Assembly (NCBI RefSeq): GCF_000368565.1
Contig: NZ_KB849537.1
Location: forward strand, 120,839-184,838
Source: Acinetobacter gerneri DSM 14967 = CIP 107464 = MTCC 9824
GTDB taxonomy: Bacteria; Pseudomonadota; Gammaproteobacteria; Pseudomonadales; Moraxellaceae
DNA length: 64,000 bases
Direction of reading: 5' to 3'
Positions 17,223 to 25,382 of this stretch are shown here, piece by piece (within the stretch, counting starts at the first letter, position 1; every line of letters starts with the position of its first letter). A program made the position numbers and the translations under genes. Below the pieces are notes generated by a model that had not been told where the DNA came from, searched no databases, and worked only from the letters and a program-made list of their open reading frames with translations.

Positions 17223-18581
17223 TTGAGTAACGAGTCAACTAATTTACAACGCGGACTCAAAAATCGCCATATCCAACTCATCGCTATGGGCGGTGCAATT
17301 GGTACGGGTCTATTTTTAGGTTCGGCACAGGTCATTCAATCTGCAGGTCCATCAATCATTCTTGGTTATGCCATTGGTGGATTTATCGCATTTTTAATCA
17401 TGCGCCATTTAGGGGAAATGATCGTAGAAGAACCTGTTGCAGGCTCTTTTAGCCATTTTGCCAATAAATATTGGGGTAAATTTCCCGGCTTTTTAGCTGG
17501 TTGGAATTACTGGATCTTGTATGTTCTTGTCGCGATGACAGAGTTGACTGCTGTCGCCAAGTATATCAATTACTGGTGGCCTCATATTCCTGCTTGGGCT
17601 TCTGTACTGTTTTTCTTTATTGTCATTACTATAATCAATTTGGGTAATGTCAAATTTTATGGTGAATCTGAGTTTTGGTTAGCCATTATCAAAGTCACTG
17701 CTGTCGTTTCAATGATTATCTTTGGTTTGTATCTACTGATCACAGCAGGTCCGGGTTCTACAGCAAACTTTAGCAATCTTTGGACACATGGTGGTTTCTT
17801 CCCACATGGGTTTAGTGGTTTGTTTTATATGCTGGCCTTTTTGATGTTCGCCTTTGGTGGGATCGAATTGATCGGTATGGCAGCGGCTGAAGCAAAAGAT
17901 CCTGTGAAGACGATTCCAAAAGCGATTAACCAAGTGGTTTTCCGTATTTTGATTTTCTATGTCGGTTCATTAACCATCTTACTTTCACTTGTGCCTTGGG
18001 ACGAATTGCAATTGGGTGGCTTAGACAAAAGCCCATTTGTGATGATCTTTAGCCAGCTTGGTATTGGCTGGGCTGCAAATCTGTTAAATTTCATTATTTT
18101 AACAGCAGCACTTTCTGTATATAACAGTGGTATGTATGCAAATAGCCGTATGCTTTATGGTTTAGCTCAGCAAGGCAATGCACCTAAAATTCTCACCAAA
18201 GTGAATAAACAAGGTGTACCTATTCCCGCTGTACTCTTCTCTGCTTTATTGATTTTTGGTTGCGTGTTGTTGAACTATTTTGTACCAGAAGATGCACTTG
18301 GCCATTTGATGTATGTCGTCGTTGGTGCGCTGGTATTAAACTGGGCAATGATCAGTTTGACGCATTTGAAATTTAAGCAACATACTAAAAAAGAAAATAT
18401 CCAAACCAAATTCGCTGCACTTTGGTCACCATTTAGCAACTATCTTGTTTTAGCATTTATTGCTGTGGTGTTGTATATCATGTGGACTCAAGGCTTTAAA
18501 GAGTCTGTTATCATGATTCCAGTTTGGATTGTCCTTATGTTTGTTCTTTACAAAGTATTGACTAAAGACAAAACTGTCTAA
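17223..18581 (+). CDS. Amino acid permease, APC family (AroP-like)
   Basis: A 12-helix amino acid:proton symporter of the AAT group (APC superfamily). The N-terminus NLQRGLKNRHIQLIAMGG, then GAIGTGLFLGSA, is the classic helix 1 signature; RHLGEMIVEEPVAGSFSHFA and AFGGIELIGMAAAEAKDP also match. The best fit is the aromatic permeases (AroP/PheP), but the substrate is not provable here. The frame is open further upstream to 17136, but only from another TTG. I chose the TTG at 17223 because it makes the family's usual short N-terminus (SNESTNLQRGL) and has GAGCAG upstream. Confidence 0.87.
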   Translation: MSNESTNLQRGLKNRHIQLIAMGGAIGTGLFLGSAQVIQSAGPSIILGYAIGGFIAFLIMRHLGEMIVEEPVAGSFSHFANKYWGKFPGFLAGWNYWILYVLVAMTELTAVAKYINYWWPHIPAWASVLFFFIVITIINLGNVKFYGESEFWLAIIKVTAVVSMIIFGLYLLITAGPGSTANFSNLWTHGGFFPHGFSGLFYMLAFLMFAFGGIELIGMAAAEAKDPVKTIPKAINQVVFRILIFYVGSLTILLSLVPWDELQLGGLDKSPFVMIFSQLGIGWAANLLNFIILTAALSVYNSGMYANSRMLYGLAQQGNAPKILTKVNKQGVPIPAVLFSALLIFGCVLLNYFVPEDALGHLMYVVVGALVLNWAMISLTHLKFKQHTKKENIQTKFAALWSPFSNYLVLAFIAVVLYIMWTQGFKESVIMIPVWIVLMFVLYKVLTKDKTV

Positions 18582-18588
18582 ATTTATC

Positions 18589-18620
18589 AGAAGTGCTAAA
18601 GCCAATTTAGCACTTCTTTT
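18589..18620 (+). terminator. Intrinsic terminator after the amino acid permease
   Basis: A 12-bp stem, AGAAGTGCTAAA (18589-18600) with TTTAGCACTTCT (18606-18617), a 5-base loop and trailing T residues. Confidence 0.8.
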
Positions 18621-18769
18621 ATAATTTTTGATATTTCAATTTTAGTCTTTGAGCAATGTTAAGGGGAGATCATTTCTGATGTTAAATTTTTTTATATTTC
18701 TTTCAAACTTAAATGATTTCTAAGCTTTTTGTGCTTTGATTTAAAATAGAACCAAAATTAGAGAACACA

Positions 18770-19372
18770 ATGATTGATTGGGCACAACTTTTAGAGCATT
18801 ACGGTTATTTAGCAGTTGCAATCGGCACTTTCTTTGAGGGTGAAACGATTTTGCTTCTTGGCTCTTATGCTGTGCATCACAAAATTTTAGATTTTTGGAC
18901 ACTGATTCTGATCGGTGCTTGCGGCAGCTTTATTGGTGATATGTTTTATTACTATGTTGGCTATCATCAGGGCTATAAAATTTTAAAGAAGCGACCAAAG
19001 CTTGAAGAAAAATTTCATCGTGGTAGCCGTTTTATCGAAAAATATCCCATTATTACGATCTTATTAATGAGATTTTTATGGGGATTTAGAACGATTTTAC
19101 CTGCAAGTTTTGGGATCAAGCGTTTTAATTTACCTGTTTACATCGTTGCCAATGTTATCGCATCTTTTCTATGGTCTTTTACCATCGTGGCTTTGGGTGT
19201 CAAGATCAGCCATTACCTTCATGTACTTTTACACCACATGCACGTTCACGCAAAAACCATTACTATCGCTGTGGTTGCAACACTTGCGTTGAGTTTAATC
19301 ATTCATCTGATTGTTGTGCTACGTCGTAGAAAAAGAATTAAAAATAATCACTCGGATACACCATTGGATTAA
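18770..19372 (+). CDS. DedA family membrane protein
   Basis: A 200-residue DedA-superfamily protein, inner membrane, now thought to act as a lipid flippase or scramblase (undecaprenyl phosphate and phospholipids). Conserved features are GTFFEGETILLLGSYAVH (the acidic residue of the first re-entrant loop), GDMFYYYVGY, and the RFLWGFRTILPASFG motif with its essential arginines and proline. The C-terminal tail is basic (RRRKRIKNN). It is monocistronic, preceded by an AGAGAACACA region and followed by tRNA-Arg. Confidence 0.9.
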   Translation: MIDWAQLLEHYGYLAVAIGTFFEGETILLLGSYAVHHKILDFWTLILIGACGSFIGDMFYYYVGYHQGYKILKKRPKLEEKFHRGSRFIEKYPIITILLMRFLWGFRTILPASFGIKRFNLPVYIVANVIASFLWSFTIVALGVKISHYLHVLLHHMHVHAKTITIAVVATLALSLIIHLIVVLRRRKRIKNNHSDTPLD

Positions 19373-19464
19373 ATAATATCATGATGATTTATAATGTTTT
19401 ATTCCAATATCACTTTATTGATGATGACTTTTAGGCTAAATTACTGAAGTTTTTTAACAAAATC

Positions 19465-19540
19465 GCGCCCTTAGCTTAACTGGATAGAGCAGTTGCCTCC
19501 TAAGCGACCGACGTGGGTTCGAGTCCCGCAGGGCGCACCA
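19465..19540 (+). tRNA. tRNA-Arg (anticodon CCT)
   Basis: A 76-base cloverleaf. The acceptor stem GCGCCCT pairs with AGGGCGC, followed by A and an encoded CCA end. The anticodon stem GTTGC/GCGAC encloses loop CTCCTAA, anticodon CCT at 19499-19501, which reads AGG. The T arm is GTGGG-TTCGAGT-CCCGC. No integrase or duplicated 3' end is seen next to it. Confidence 0.95.
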
Positions 19541-19567
19541 TTTTTTACTTTATTTTAGCCATAAAAA

Positions 19568-19608
19568 AAACTCCCCTATGACATCCAGAAGTCAAAACTC
19601 ATCAAAGG
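19568..19608 (+). other. Stem-loop leader ahead of a 17-codon ORF
   Basis: CTCCCCT and AGGGGAG form a 7-bp stem that encloses a smaller TGAC/GTCA stem. A third hairpin, TATCC-CAA-GGATA (19623-19635), lies just before the ribosome binding site of the small ORF at 19655. Together they look like a structured 5' leader. The function is unknown. Confidence 0.4.
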
Positions 19609-19654
19609 GGAGCAAAACTTGGTATCCCAAGGATAACAAGGAGGTGGAGTCAAA

Positions 19655-19708
19655 ATGAGTTTGGCATATCGCACAAAACCATCTGCTGACTACTTTTATC
19701 AACTTTAA
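19655..19708 (+). CDS. Candidate 17-codon small ORF with very strong ribosome binding site
   Basis: The ORF encodes MSLAYRTKPSADYFYQL. The start is preceded by AAGGAGGTG, nine contiguous bases complementary to the 3' end of 16S rRNA, ending eight bases before the ATG. So strong a site before so short an ORF is rare by chance. Hairpins precede it, between tRNA-Arg and fadL. There is no signal peptide or membrane segment. It could be a regulatory leader peptide, an independent small protein or a dual-function small RNA. I know of no family. Confidence 0.45.
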   Translation: MSLAYRTKPSADYFYQL

Positions 19709-20230
19709 GTTGTCAACAAAACCAATATATAAAAAAAATAGTCTTTATTCTTTTCAATCAACGAATATTTTATTTATATTTTACGAATCTTTAATGGCAC
19801 TTTTCCTAAAACAAATAAGAATATGCATAAAAAGTTTTTAATCGCTTGATTAATTAAAAAATAAATCTAAACCATATAAGTTGTGCAATATCTATACATC
19901 ATTCTGTGAAAATCAAATTTTAAAAATGACTTAAAAGTTACAAAATTCTCTGATTTAAATACAATAGAGAAATATCTATCTAATCGCATTTTTCCAAGTG
20001 CAAATTCTCACTATTTGCCAATTTAGCTATAAATTAAGTTAAAACAGCGTATTCGAAAAAATAAATTTTTAATAAATTCTACTTTTAGAGCATTTACTCT
20101 TTTTTTCTATATGTTATTTTTGTGAAATGAAGTTAATTTTAGTTTCAACATGTAAACCAATAACTTCATGAGTCAAAAAAAACAGCGCAACCATCATCAA
20201 TAATCTTGTCTATTTCAAGGATCGATAAGA
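19709..20230. other. AT-rich spacer upstream of fadL
   Basis: More than 500 bases with no supported gene. One notable element is a 9-bp inverted repeat, ATGAAGTTA (20127-20135) with TAACTTCAT (20161-20169), with GTTT/AAAC nested inside, about 60-100 bases before fadL; it could be an operator or 5' UTR hairpin. Confidence 0.4.
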
Positions 20231-21709
20231 ATGAAATTAAAAACTCTCAGCTCAGCAATTTTACTGACTTCACTACCAGTCACTGGGGCATTTGCAGCGG
20301 CGATGGATCGATCTGGACAATCCATGTCAGCATTTTTACAGCCTGGTAATTATTTTGAAGCAGGGCTTTCTATTTTAGATCCGGATGTCTCTGGAAAAGA
20401 GGCTGGAACTTCTGAAACTCGTCGTCATGTATCAGATATGGCTGATGATTATTACTTTCCATCTGCTGCATTAAAAATCCAAGCGAATGAAAACTTCTCT
20501 TTTGGTCTTTTATACGATCAACCGTTTGGTGCAAAAGCAGAATACACAGGAAATAATATTTTTGTATCAGATTCAACTAACACATTACTACCTCAAAACA
20601 CTCTTAATGGGCTAATAGACTCTACTTTCAACAATATGACTGCTGAAGAAAGAGTTGGTGCAGCTCTAACAGCTCAAGGTGTTGATCTTAGTACTGCTGA
20701 GGGTAAAGCCAAGTTTGCCCAAACTCTAACGGCTTATAATAATGTCGATGCTGTTAAGCAACAGATTGATACTGGTGTTAAGCAAGGAATTACTCAACAA
20801 GTTGATGCAACAAAGAACCTTCTTGGAAAAGGTGGAACTAAGGTTAAGGTCGATACACAAAATATTGCAGCGGTCTTTGGTTATCAGCCAACTAAGAACT
20901 GGAATGTCTATGCAGGTGGTGTTTACCAAACGATCAAGGGAAGTGTTCAGCTTCGCGGTCAAGCTTATAGCTTGTACAACGGCTATGATGCAAATATCAA
21001 AGAAACAGGTGGTTGGGGTTGGTTAGTCGGTGTTGCTTATCAAATTCCAGAAATAGCATTAAAAGCTTCATTAACTTATCGTTCTGAAATTGATCATGAT
21101 GTTAATATTCGTGAGAGCCTTCCTACTCTACCTGCTCTAGGCTTGTTACCTGGTGGTGCTTCTGCTGTTCAATCAATTTCTAAAGCAAATGGCGATACAA
21201 CAATTACAACGCCACAATCAGTAAACTTAGATTTTCAATCTGGAATCATGGCTGATACGGTCGCATTTGCAAATGTACGATGGGTGAATTGGAAAGATTT
21301 TTCGATTCGTCCATTAAAATTTGGTCTAGTATCTGATGCAATTGGATCTATTGTTCAGAAACCAAATGGCTTTAATCTGGTTGAATATTCAGATGACCAA
21401 TGGTCTGTAACAGCAGGTGTTGGTAGAAAACTCACTGAAAAATGGGCTGGTAATGTCTCTGTAGGTTGGGACTCTGGTGCAGGTAACCCTGTTTCAACAC
21501 TTGGTCCAACTGAAGGTTATTGGAATGTTGGTTTAGGTCTTCAATACAGCCCTGCTCCAAACTACTTCATCGCTGGTGGTGTGAAATACTTCTGGTTGGG
21601 TGATGCCAAAGCTCAAACTGGTGCACAAGCTGGAACAAGTGGTTATGTTGCTGATTTCCAAGACAACAATGCAATCGCTTATGGTATGAAAATTGGTTAT
21701 AAATTCTAA
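20231..21709 (+). CDS. FadL/OmpP1/TodX family outer-membrane transporter
   Basis: A 492-residue outer-membrane beta-barrel for long-chain fatty acids or hydrocarbons. A signal peptide of about 22 residues ends GAFA before AAMDRSGQSMSAF, which matches the FadL N-terminal hatch. FPSAALKIQANENFSFGLLYDQPFGA is the conserved first strand region, and the protein ends with the aromatic terminal strand IGYKF. An insertion of about 90 residues (roughly 115-210), rich in Ala/Thr/Gln, looks like a long extracellular or hatch loop. A long AT-rich leader precedes it. The wax ester synthase gene 2 kb away would use the imported fatty acids. Confidence 0.9.
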   Translation: MKLKTLSSAILLTSLPVTGAFAAAMDRSGQSMSAFLQPGNYFEAGLSILDPDVSGKEAGTSETRRHVSDMADDYYFPSAALKIQANENFSFGLLYDQPFGAKAEYTGNNIFVSDSTNTLLPQNTLNGLIDSTFNNMTAEERVGAALTAQGVDLSTAEGKAKFAQTLTAYNNVDAVKQQIDTGVKQGITQQVDATKNLLGKGGTKVKVDTQNIAAVFGYQPTKNWNVYAGGVYQTIKGSVQLRGQAYSLYNGYDANIKETGGWGWLVGVAYQIPEIALKASLTYRSEIDHDVNIRESLPTLPALGLLPGGASAVQSISKANGDTTITTPQSVNLDFQSGIMADTVAFANVRWVNWKDFSIRPLKFGLVSDAIGSIVQKPNGFNLVEYSDDQWSVTAGVGRKLTEKWAGNVSVGWDSGAGNPVSTLGPTEGYWNVGLGLQYSPAPNYFIAGGVKYFWLGDAKAQTGAQAGTSGYVADFQDNNAIAYGMKIGYKF

Positions 21710-21724
21710 TTTTTACGTATAAAT

Positions 21725-21749
21725 AAAAGGGCGCATCATGCGCCCTTTT
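21725..21749. terminator. Bidirectional terminator between fadL and thrH
   Basis: An 11-bp stem, AAAAGGGCGCA with TGCGCCCTTTT, and a TCA loop, T-rich on both strands, between convergent genes. Confidence 0.88.
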
Positions 21750-21780
21750 ATTTTGCTTAAAGCTTTAACTTTCTAAAAAA

Positions 21781-22398
21781 TTAAGCAGGAATATCACGTG
21801 GAGATACTTTGCGAATCGCTTCTTTCAAAGCGTCATAGCCATGAATCGCTGGGAATTGAGGGAACTCAGCAATCACGTTGTCTGGCGCATCAAACAAGAA
21901 ACCGTGATCAGCCTCACCAAGCATAGTCGTATCGTTATATGAATCACCAGCCGCGATAATACGATAATTTAAAGTATGCAAAGCTTTCACTGCTTGACGT
22001 TTTTGATCAGGTTGGCGAAGTTTATACGCTGTGATCATGCCATTTTCGTCAGTTTCTAATTTATGACAGAAAATCGTTGGCCAACCCAATTGTTGCATCA
22101 AAGGATGAGCAAATTCATAGAATGTATCTGAAAGAATGATCAGTTGAAAATGCGTACGCACCCACTCAACAAATTCTTTCGCACCGGGTAATGGTCCCAT
22201 GTCTGCAATCACAGCCTGAATATCATTTAAACCTAAACCATGTTGTTTAAGGATATTCAAACGTTGAGTCATCAATACATCGTAGTCAGGAATGTCACGT
22301 GTAGTTGCTTCAAGTTCCTTGATTCCAGTTTTTTTTGCAAAGTTAATCCAAATTTCTGGAACTAACACACCTTCAAGATCAAGACATACGATTTCCAT
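21781..22398 (-). CDS. thrH: Phosphoserine phosphatase / homoserine phosphotransferase ThrH
   Basis: A HAD-superfamily enzyme that dephosphorylates phosphoserine and can transfer the phosphate to homoserine. The start chosen is the ATG at 22398, giving MEIVCLDLEGVLVPEIW, the family's standard N-terminus, with GGGAG upstream. The frame opens four codons earlier. Motif I is DLEGV (nucleophile Asp7; Glu9 replaces the second Asp as usual in ThrH). Motif II is LSDTF and motif III/IV is AAGDSYNDTTML. It shares a terminator with fadL. Confidence 0.92.
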   Translation of the reverse strand: MEIVCLDLEGVLVPEIWINFAKKTGIKELEATTRDIPDYDVLMTQRLNILKQHGLGLNDIQAVIADMGPLPGAKEFVEWVRTHFQLIILSDTFYEFAHPLMQQLGWPTIFCHKLETDENGMITAYKLRQPDQKRQAVKALHTLNYRIIAAGDSYNDTTMLGEADHGFLFDAPDNVIAEFPQFPAIHGYDALKEAIRKVSPRDIPA

Positions 22399-22685
22399 GG
22401 GCGCTCCCAAATGTCATTAAAAAATTTGCATTATCATATCATTAATCAATGTAATTGCTAGACTTTGTTGACAGATCAAACCAGCCTTTAAGCGATATAA
22501 GGATTATCATTTTCCCCAAATGATTCCAAGAATATGCTTTAATTTACTCATTTAAGATCAATCAAATTTAAATCAATTTTGTGTATATCTATTGAATTAA
22601 ATCTGCTAAGCATCTTATTTTATTTACTTTACAATTAAATGAATGAAGAAAAGCAGAGCTTCCAAGCGAGTTGCCAGGAATCAAA

Positions 22686-23417
22686 ATGACCGTAATCCCT
22701 ACTATTGATCTCGTCGATGCACTGGCATCAGAATATGCCGACAAATCTCCATCTGAAATTTTAGCACTTGCTCTAAATCAGTCTGGTGAAATTGCGATCT
22801 CATTTTCTGGTGCTGAAGATGTGGTACTGATCGATATGGCTGCCAATCTAGGTAAACCATTTCGTGTATTTAGTTTAGATACTGGACGTTTGCATCCAGA
22901 AACCTATCAATTTATCGAAACTGTGCGTAATCATTATAAAATTGATATTGAAATTTGTTTCCCTGAATCTGATGCAGTTCAAAACTTTGTGCAAGAAAAA
23001 GGTTTATTTAGCTTTTTCAAAGATGGTCATCAAGAATGTTGTGGTGTACGTAAAGTCGCTCCTTTACGTAAAAAATTGGCGACTTTAGATGGTTGGATTA
23101 CAGGTCAGCGTAAAGATCAAAGTCCGGGCACACGAAATACGATCCCCGTGATTCAGTCTGATGAAGGATTTTCAGGTGTTGGCAAACAACTGATCAAATA
23201 TAATCCCCTAGCAAATTGGTCGAGCGCAGAAGTCTGGAGTTATATCCGCATGATGGAAGTGCCTTATAACCCACTGCATGAGAAAGGTTTTATTTCGATT
23301 GGGTGCGAACCTTGTACCCGCCCTGTTCTGCCAAATCAGCATGAACGTGAGGGCCGCTGGTGGTGGGAAGAAGCAACTCATAAAGAATGTGGCTTGCATG
23401 CAGGCAATTTAAAATAA
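22686..23417 (+). CDS. cysH: Assimilatory adenylyl-sulfate (APS) reductase
   Basis: Reduces activated sulfate to sulfite for cysteine synthesis, using thioredoxin. The 243-residue protein carries the [4Fe-4S] ligands of the APS-reducing class: Cys118-Cys119 in ECCGVRK and Cys207/Cys210 in GCEPC. The catalytic cysteine is in ECGLH (Cys235). The substrate motif [12 protein letters not shown] (39-50) and the [10 protein letters not shown] stretch are typical. The presence of the cluster cysteines argues for APS rather than PAPS as substrate. The start is the ATG at 22686, preceded by CCAGGA; an in-frame TTG at 22671 is less likely. Confidence 0.93.
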   Translation: MTVIPTIDLVDALASEYADKSPSEILALALNQSGEIAISFSGAEDVVLIDMAANLGKPFRVFSLDTGRLHPETYQFIETVRNHYKIDIEICFPESDAVQNFVQEKGLFSFFKDGHQECCGVRKVAPLRKKLATLDGWITGQRKDQSPGTRNTIPVIQSDEGFSGVGKQLIKYNPLANWSSAEVWSYIRMMEVPYNPLHEKGFISIGCEPCTRPVLPNQHEREGRWWWEEATHKECGLHAGNLK

Positions 23418-23467
23418 GTAATTGATAATCTACTTATTACAATATTATTTAAATAATATATTTCATA

Positions 23468-23497
23468 AAAAAGCTACTATTTTTAGTGGCTTTTTTT
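23468..23497 (+). terminator. Intrinsic terminator after cysH
   Basis: GCTACTA (23473-23479) pairs with TAGTGGC (23484-23490, one G-T pair), flanked by A and T tracts, with seven T residues after the stem. Confidence 0.78.
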
Positions 23498-23623
23498 AAC
23501 TCACTATTCATAAAAAAAATTTAGATTTTCAAATGAAATTAGAACATACTAAAGACTCCAGATGAATAATTCTAAAAACAACACTCAAAGGAGTTGTTGG
23601 ACTTTGCAATGAGGCAAATATAA

Positions 23624-25039
23624 ATGCGCCCTTTACACCCAATTGATTTTATTTTTCTTTCATTAGAAAAACGTCAACAGCCGATGCATGTCGGAGGTCT
23701 ATTTCTATTTGAAATTCCAGATCATGCGCCAGCTACTTTTATTCAAGATTTAGTGCGGGATATTCGAGAGTCAAAACGTCTGCCAATTCCACCATTCAAT
23801 AACTATCTGCATGGTATGTTCTGGGATGAGGATGAGGAATTTGATATTGACCATCATTTTAGGCATATCGCCCTTCCAAAGCCGGGACGGATCCGTGAAT
23901 TATTGGTATATATTTCACAGGAACACAGTACTTTAATCGATCGAGCAAAACCACTTTGGACCTGCAATTTGATTGAAGGGATCGAAGGTAATCGTTTTGC
24001 CATGTATTTTAAAATACATCATGCTATGGTGGATGGCATTGCTGGCATGCGTTTATTGGAAAAATCTTTTTCCAAAGACCCTGAAGCCAAGTCTATCGTT
24101 CCACCTTGGTGTATTGAGAGTAAACGCTCAAAACGTTTGAAAGAGCCTAAACTGAACAAAATTAGAAAAGTTTTAGGTACACTGAAAGGGCAACTTGAAG
24201 CTGTTCCTGTCGTTACTCAAGAGCTGACCAAAACCATCTTTCAAGATATGGGACGCAATCCTGATTATGTATCGAGTTTTCAAGCGCCACATACTATTTT
24301 AAACCAACGTGTAAGTTCGTCACGTCGTTTTGCAGCTCAATCTTATGACCTTGTTCGCCTACGTAACATTTCCAAAGCGTTGGGTGTAACGATCAATGAC
24401 GTGGTGCTTGCTGTATGTTCTGGTGCACTGCGTGAATATCTCATTTCTCAGGAGAGTTTACCGAAGAAGCCACTCATCGCAATGGTGCCTGCATCTATTC
24501 GTGATGATGAATCTGATGTCAGCAACCGCATTACCATGATATTGGCAAATTTAGGTACGCATAAAGATGATCCACTTGAGCGTTTGAGCATCATTCAACG
24601 GAGTATGCAAAATGCGAAACAGCGTTTTAAGCGCATGAATGCAAATCAGATTTTAAACTACAGCGCCTTTGTCTATGGTCCTGCTGGTTTAAATATGCTG
24701 ACTGGAATGATGCCAAAGCGTCAAGCATTTAACTTGGTGATCTCAAATGTTCCCGGTCCTCGTGAGCCTTTGTATTGGAATGGTGCAAAACTTGATGCAC
24801 TCTACCCTGCATCTATCGTTTTGGATGGACAGGCTTTGAACATCACGATGACGAGTTATCTAGATAAGTTAGAAGTTGGTTTGATTGCATGTCGTCAGGC
24901 ATTGCCAAAAATGCAAAACCTGCTGACACATTTAGAAGATGAAATTCAACGTTTTGAAAAGATCATACAGACGCATAAAAAACCTGTAATGCATGTTGAA
25001 GCGGAAGCACAACCTGACGTTAAACTCAAACAAGCTTAA
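23624..25039 (+). CDS. Wax ester synthase / diacylglycerol acyltransferase (AtfA)
   Basis: The bifunctional WS/DGAT that makes storage wax esters and triacylglycerol at the membrane. The 471-residue protein starts MRPLHPIDFIFLSLEKRQQP, as in the Acinetobacter ADP1 enzyme. The catalytic motif HHAMVDG is at 132-138. Further conserved segments are NDVVLAVCSGALR and VISNVPGPREPLYWNGA. The C-terminal tail is slightly longer than in ADP1. It is monocistronic, with a strong terminator that overlaps the 3' end of the small convergent gene. Storage lipid formation normally rises under nitrogen limitation. Confidence 0.95.
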   Translation: MRPLHPIDFIFLSLEKRQQPMHVGGLFLFEIPDHAPATFIQDLVRDIRESKRLPIPPFNNYLHGMFWDEDEEFDIDHHFRHIALPKPGRIRELLVYISQEHSTLIDRAKPLWTCNLIEGIEGNRFAMYFKIHHAMVDGIAGMRLLEKSFSKDPEAKSIVPPWCIESKRSKRLKEPKLNKIRKVLGTLKGQLEAVPVVTQELTKTIFQDMGRNPDYVSSFQAPHTILNQRVSSSRRFAAQSYDLVRLRNISKALGVTINDVVLAVCSGALREYLISQESLPKKPLIAMVPASIRDDESDVSNRITMILANLGTHKDDPLERLSIIQRSMQNAKQRFKRMNANQILNYSAFVYGPAGLNMLTGMMPKRQAFNLVISNVPGPREPLYWNGAKLDALYPASIVLDGQALNITMTSYLDKLEVGLIACRQALPKMQNLLTHLEDEIQRFEKIIQTHKKPVMHVEAEAQPDVKLKQA

Positions 25040-25060
25040 GCAATATTGAATAAACAAAGA

Positions 25061-25093
25061 AAATTAAAGGGCTTCAATAAGCCCTTTAATTTT
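25061..25093. terminator. Bidirectional terminator after the wax ester synthase gene
   Basis: A 14-bp stem, AAATTAAAGGGCTT with AAGCCCTTTAATTT, loop CAAT and trailing T residues. It overlaps the last codons of the convergent 57-codon gene. Confidence 0.85.
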
Positions 25094-25259
25094 TGATATT
25101 TCGACATTGTTGTAAAAGTTGCTGACAAACCGTTACAACCATCGCTTTAGTAATCGGAATTTCTCTTCCGTGCTCATCCAACATATAACAAGTATTGCTT
25201 TTTTGACCATCCAATACATGCTTCAATCCACGACTCAAAATTTGTTCTCTGATTTTCAT
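25086..25259 (-). CDS. Small protein, PA1571-like family (57 residues)
   Basis: An ORF on the minus strand opposite to a longer spurious frame. It starts MKIREQILSRGLKHVL and contains YMLDEHGREIPITKAMV, which resembles the core of the Pseudomonas PA1571-type small proteins (IIDAQGREVPITEEMI). The function is unknown. Translation is supported by the GTGAGG upstream of the ATG and by that pattern. It precedes the rng 3' end but is on the same strand and separate from the mreB operon. Its stop lies inside the terminator of the wax ester synthase gene. Confidence 0.6.
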   Translation of the reverse strand: MKIREQILSRGLKHVLDGQKSNTCYMLDEHGREIPITKAMVVTVCQQLLQQCRNIKN

Positions 25260-25348
25260 TTTTCACCTCACTTGCTAAGACCAAAATTTCAATGGTGCTA
25301 TGGCTAGTTATTAGTATTGTAAAATCGAAACTCAAAGTAAAATTTCAG

Positions 25349-25382
25349 TTGTAACAAGGATTAAGCGAAATCCTGTTACAAT
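25349..25382 (-). terminator. Candidate terminator of the mreBCD-maf-rng operon
   Basis: TTGTAAC-A-AGGATT pairs with AATCCT-GTTACAA with a one-base bulge, directly after the rng stop. The following sequence is AT-rich without a clean T tract. Confidence 0.5.

Noticed and set aside
18661..18721. A 13-codon ORF after an AAGGGGAG-like site upstream of dedA
   Set aside because: The spacing is long, the peptide is only 13 residues and there is no hairpin or promoter to support an independent unit.
19465..19540. tRNA-Arg(CCT) as an occupied integration site
   Set aside because: No integrase gene and no repeated copy of the tRNA 3' end nearby.
25119..25307. A plus-strand 62-codon ORF
   Set aside because: It overlaps the better supported minus-strand 57-codon gene and encodes a low-complexity, unrecognisable product.
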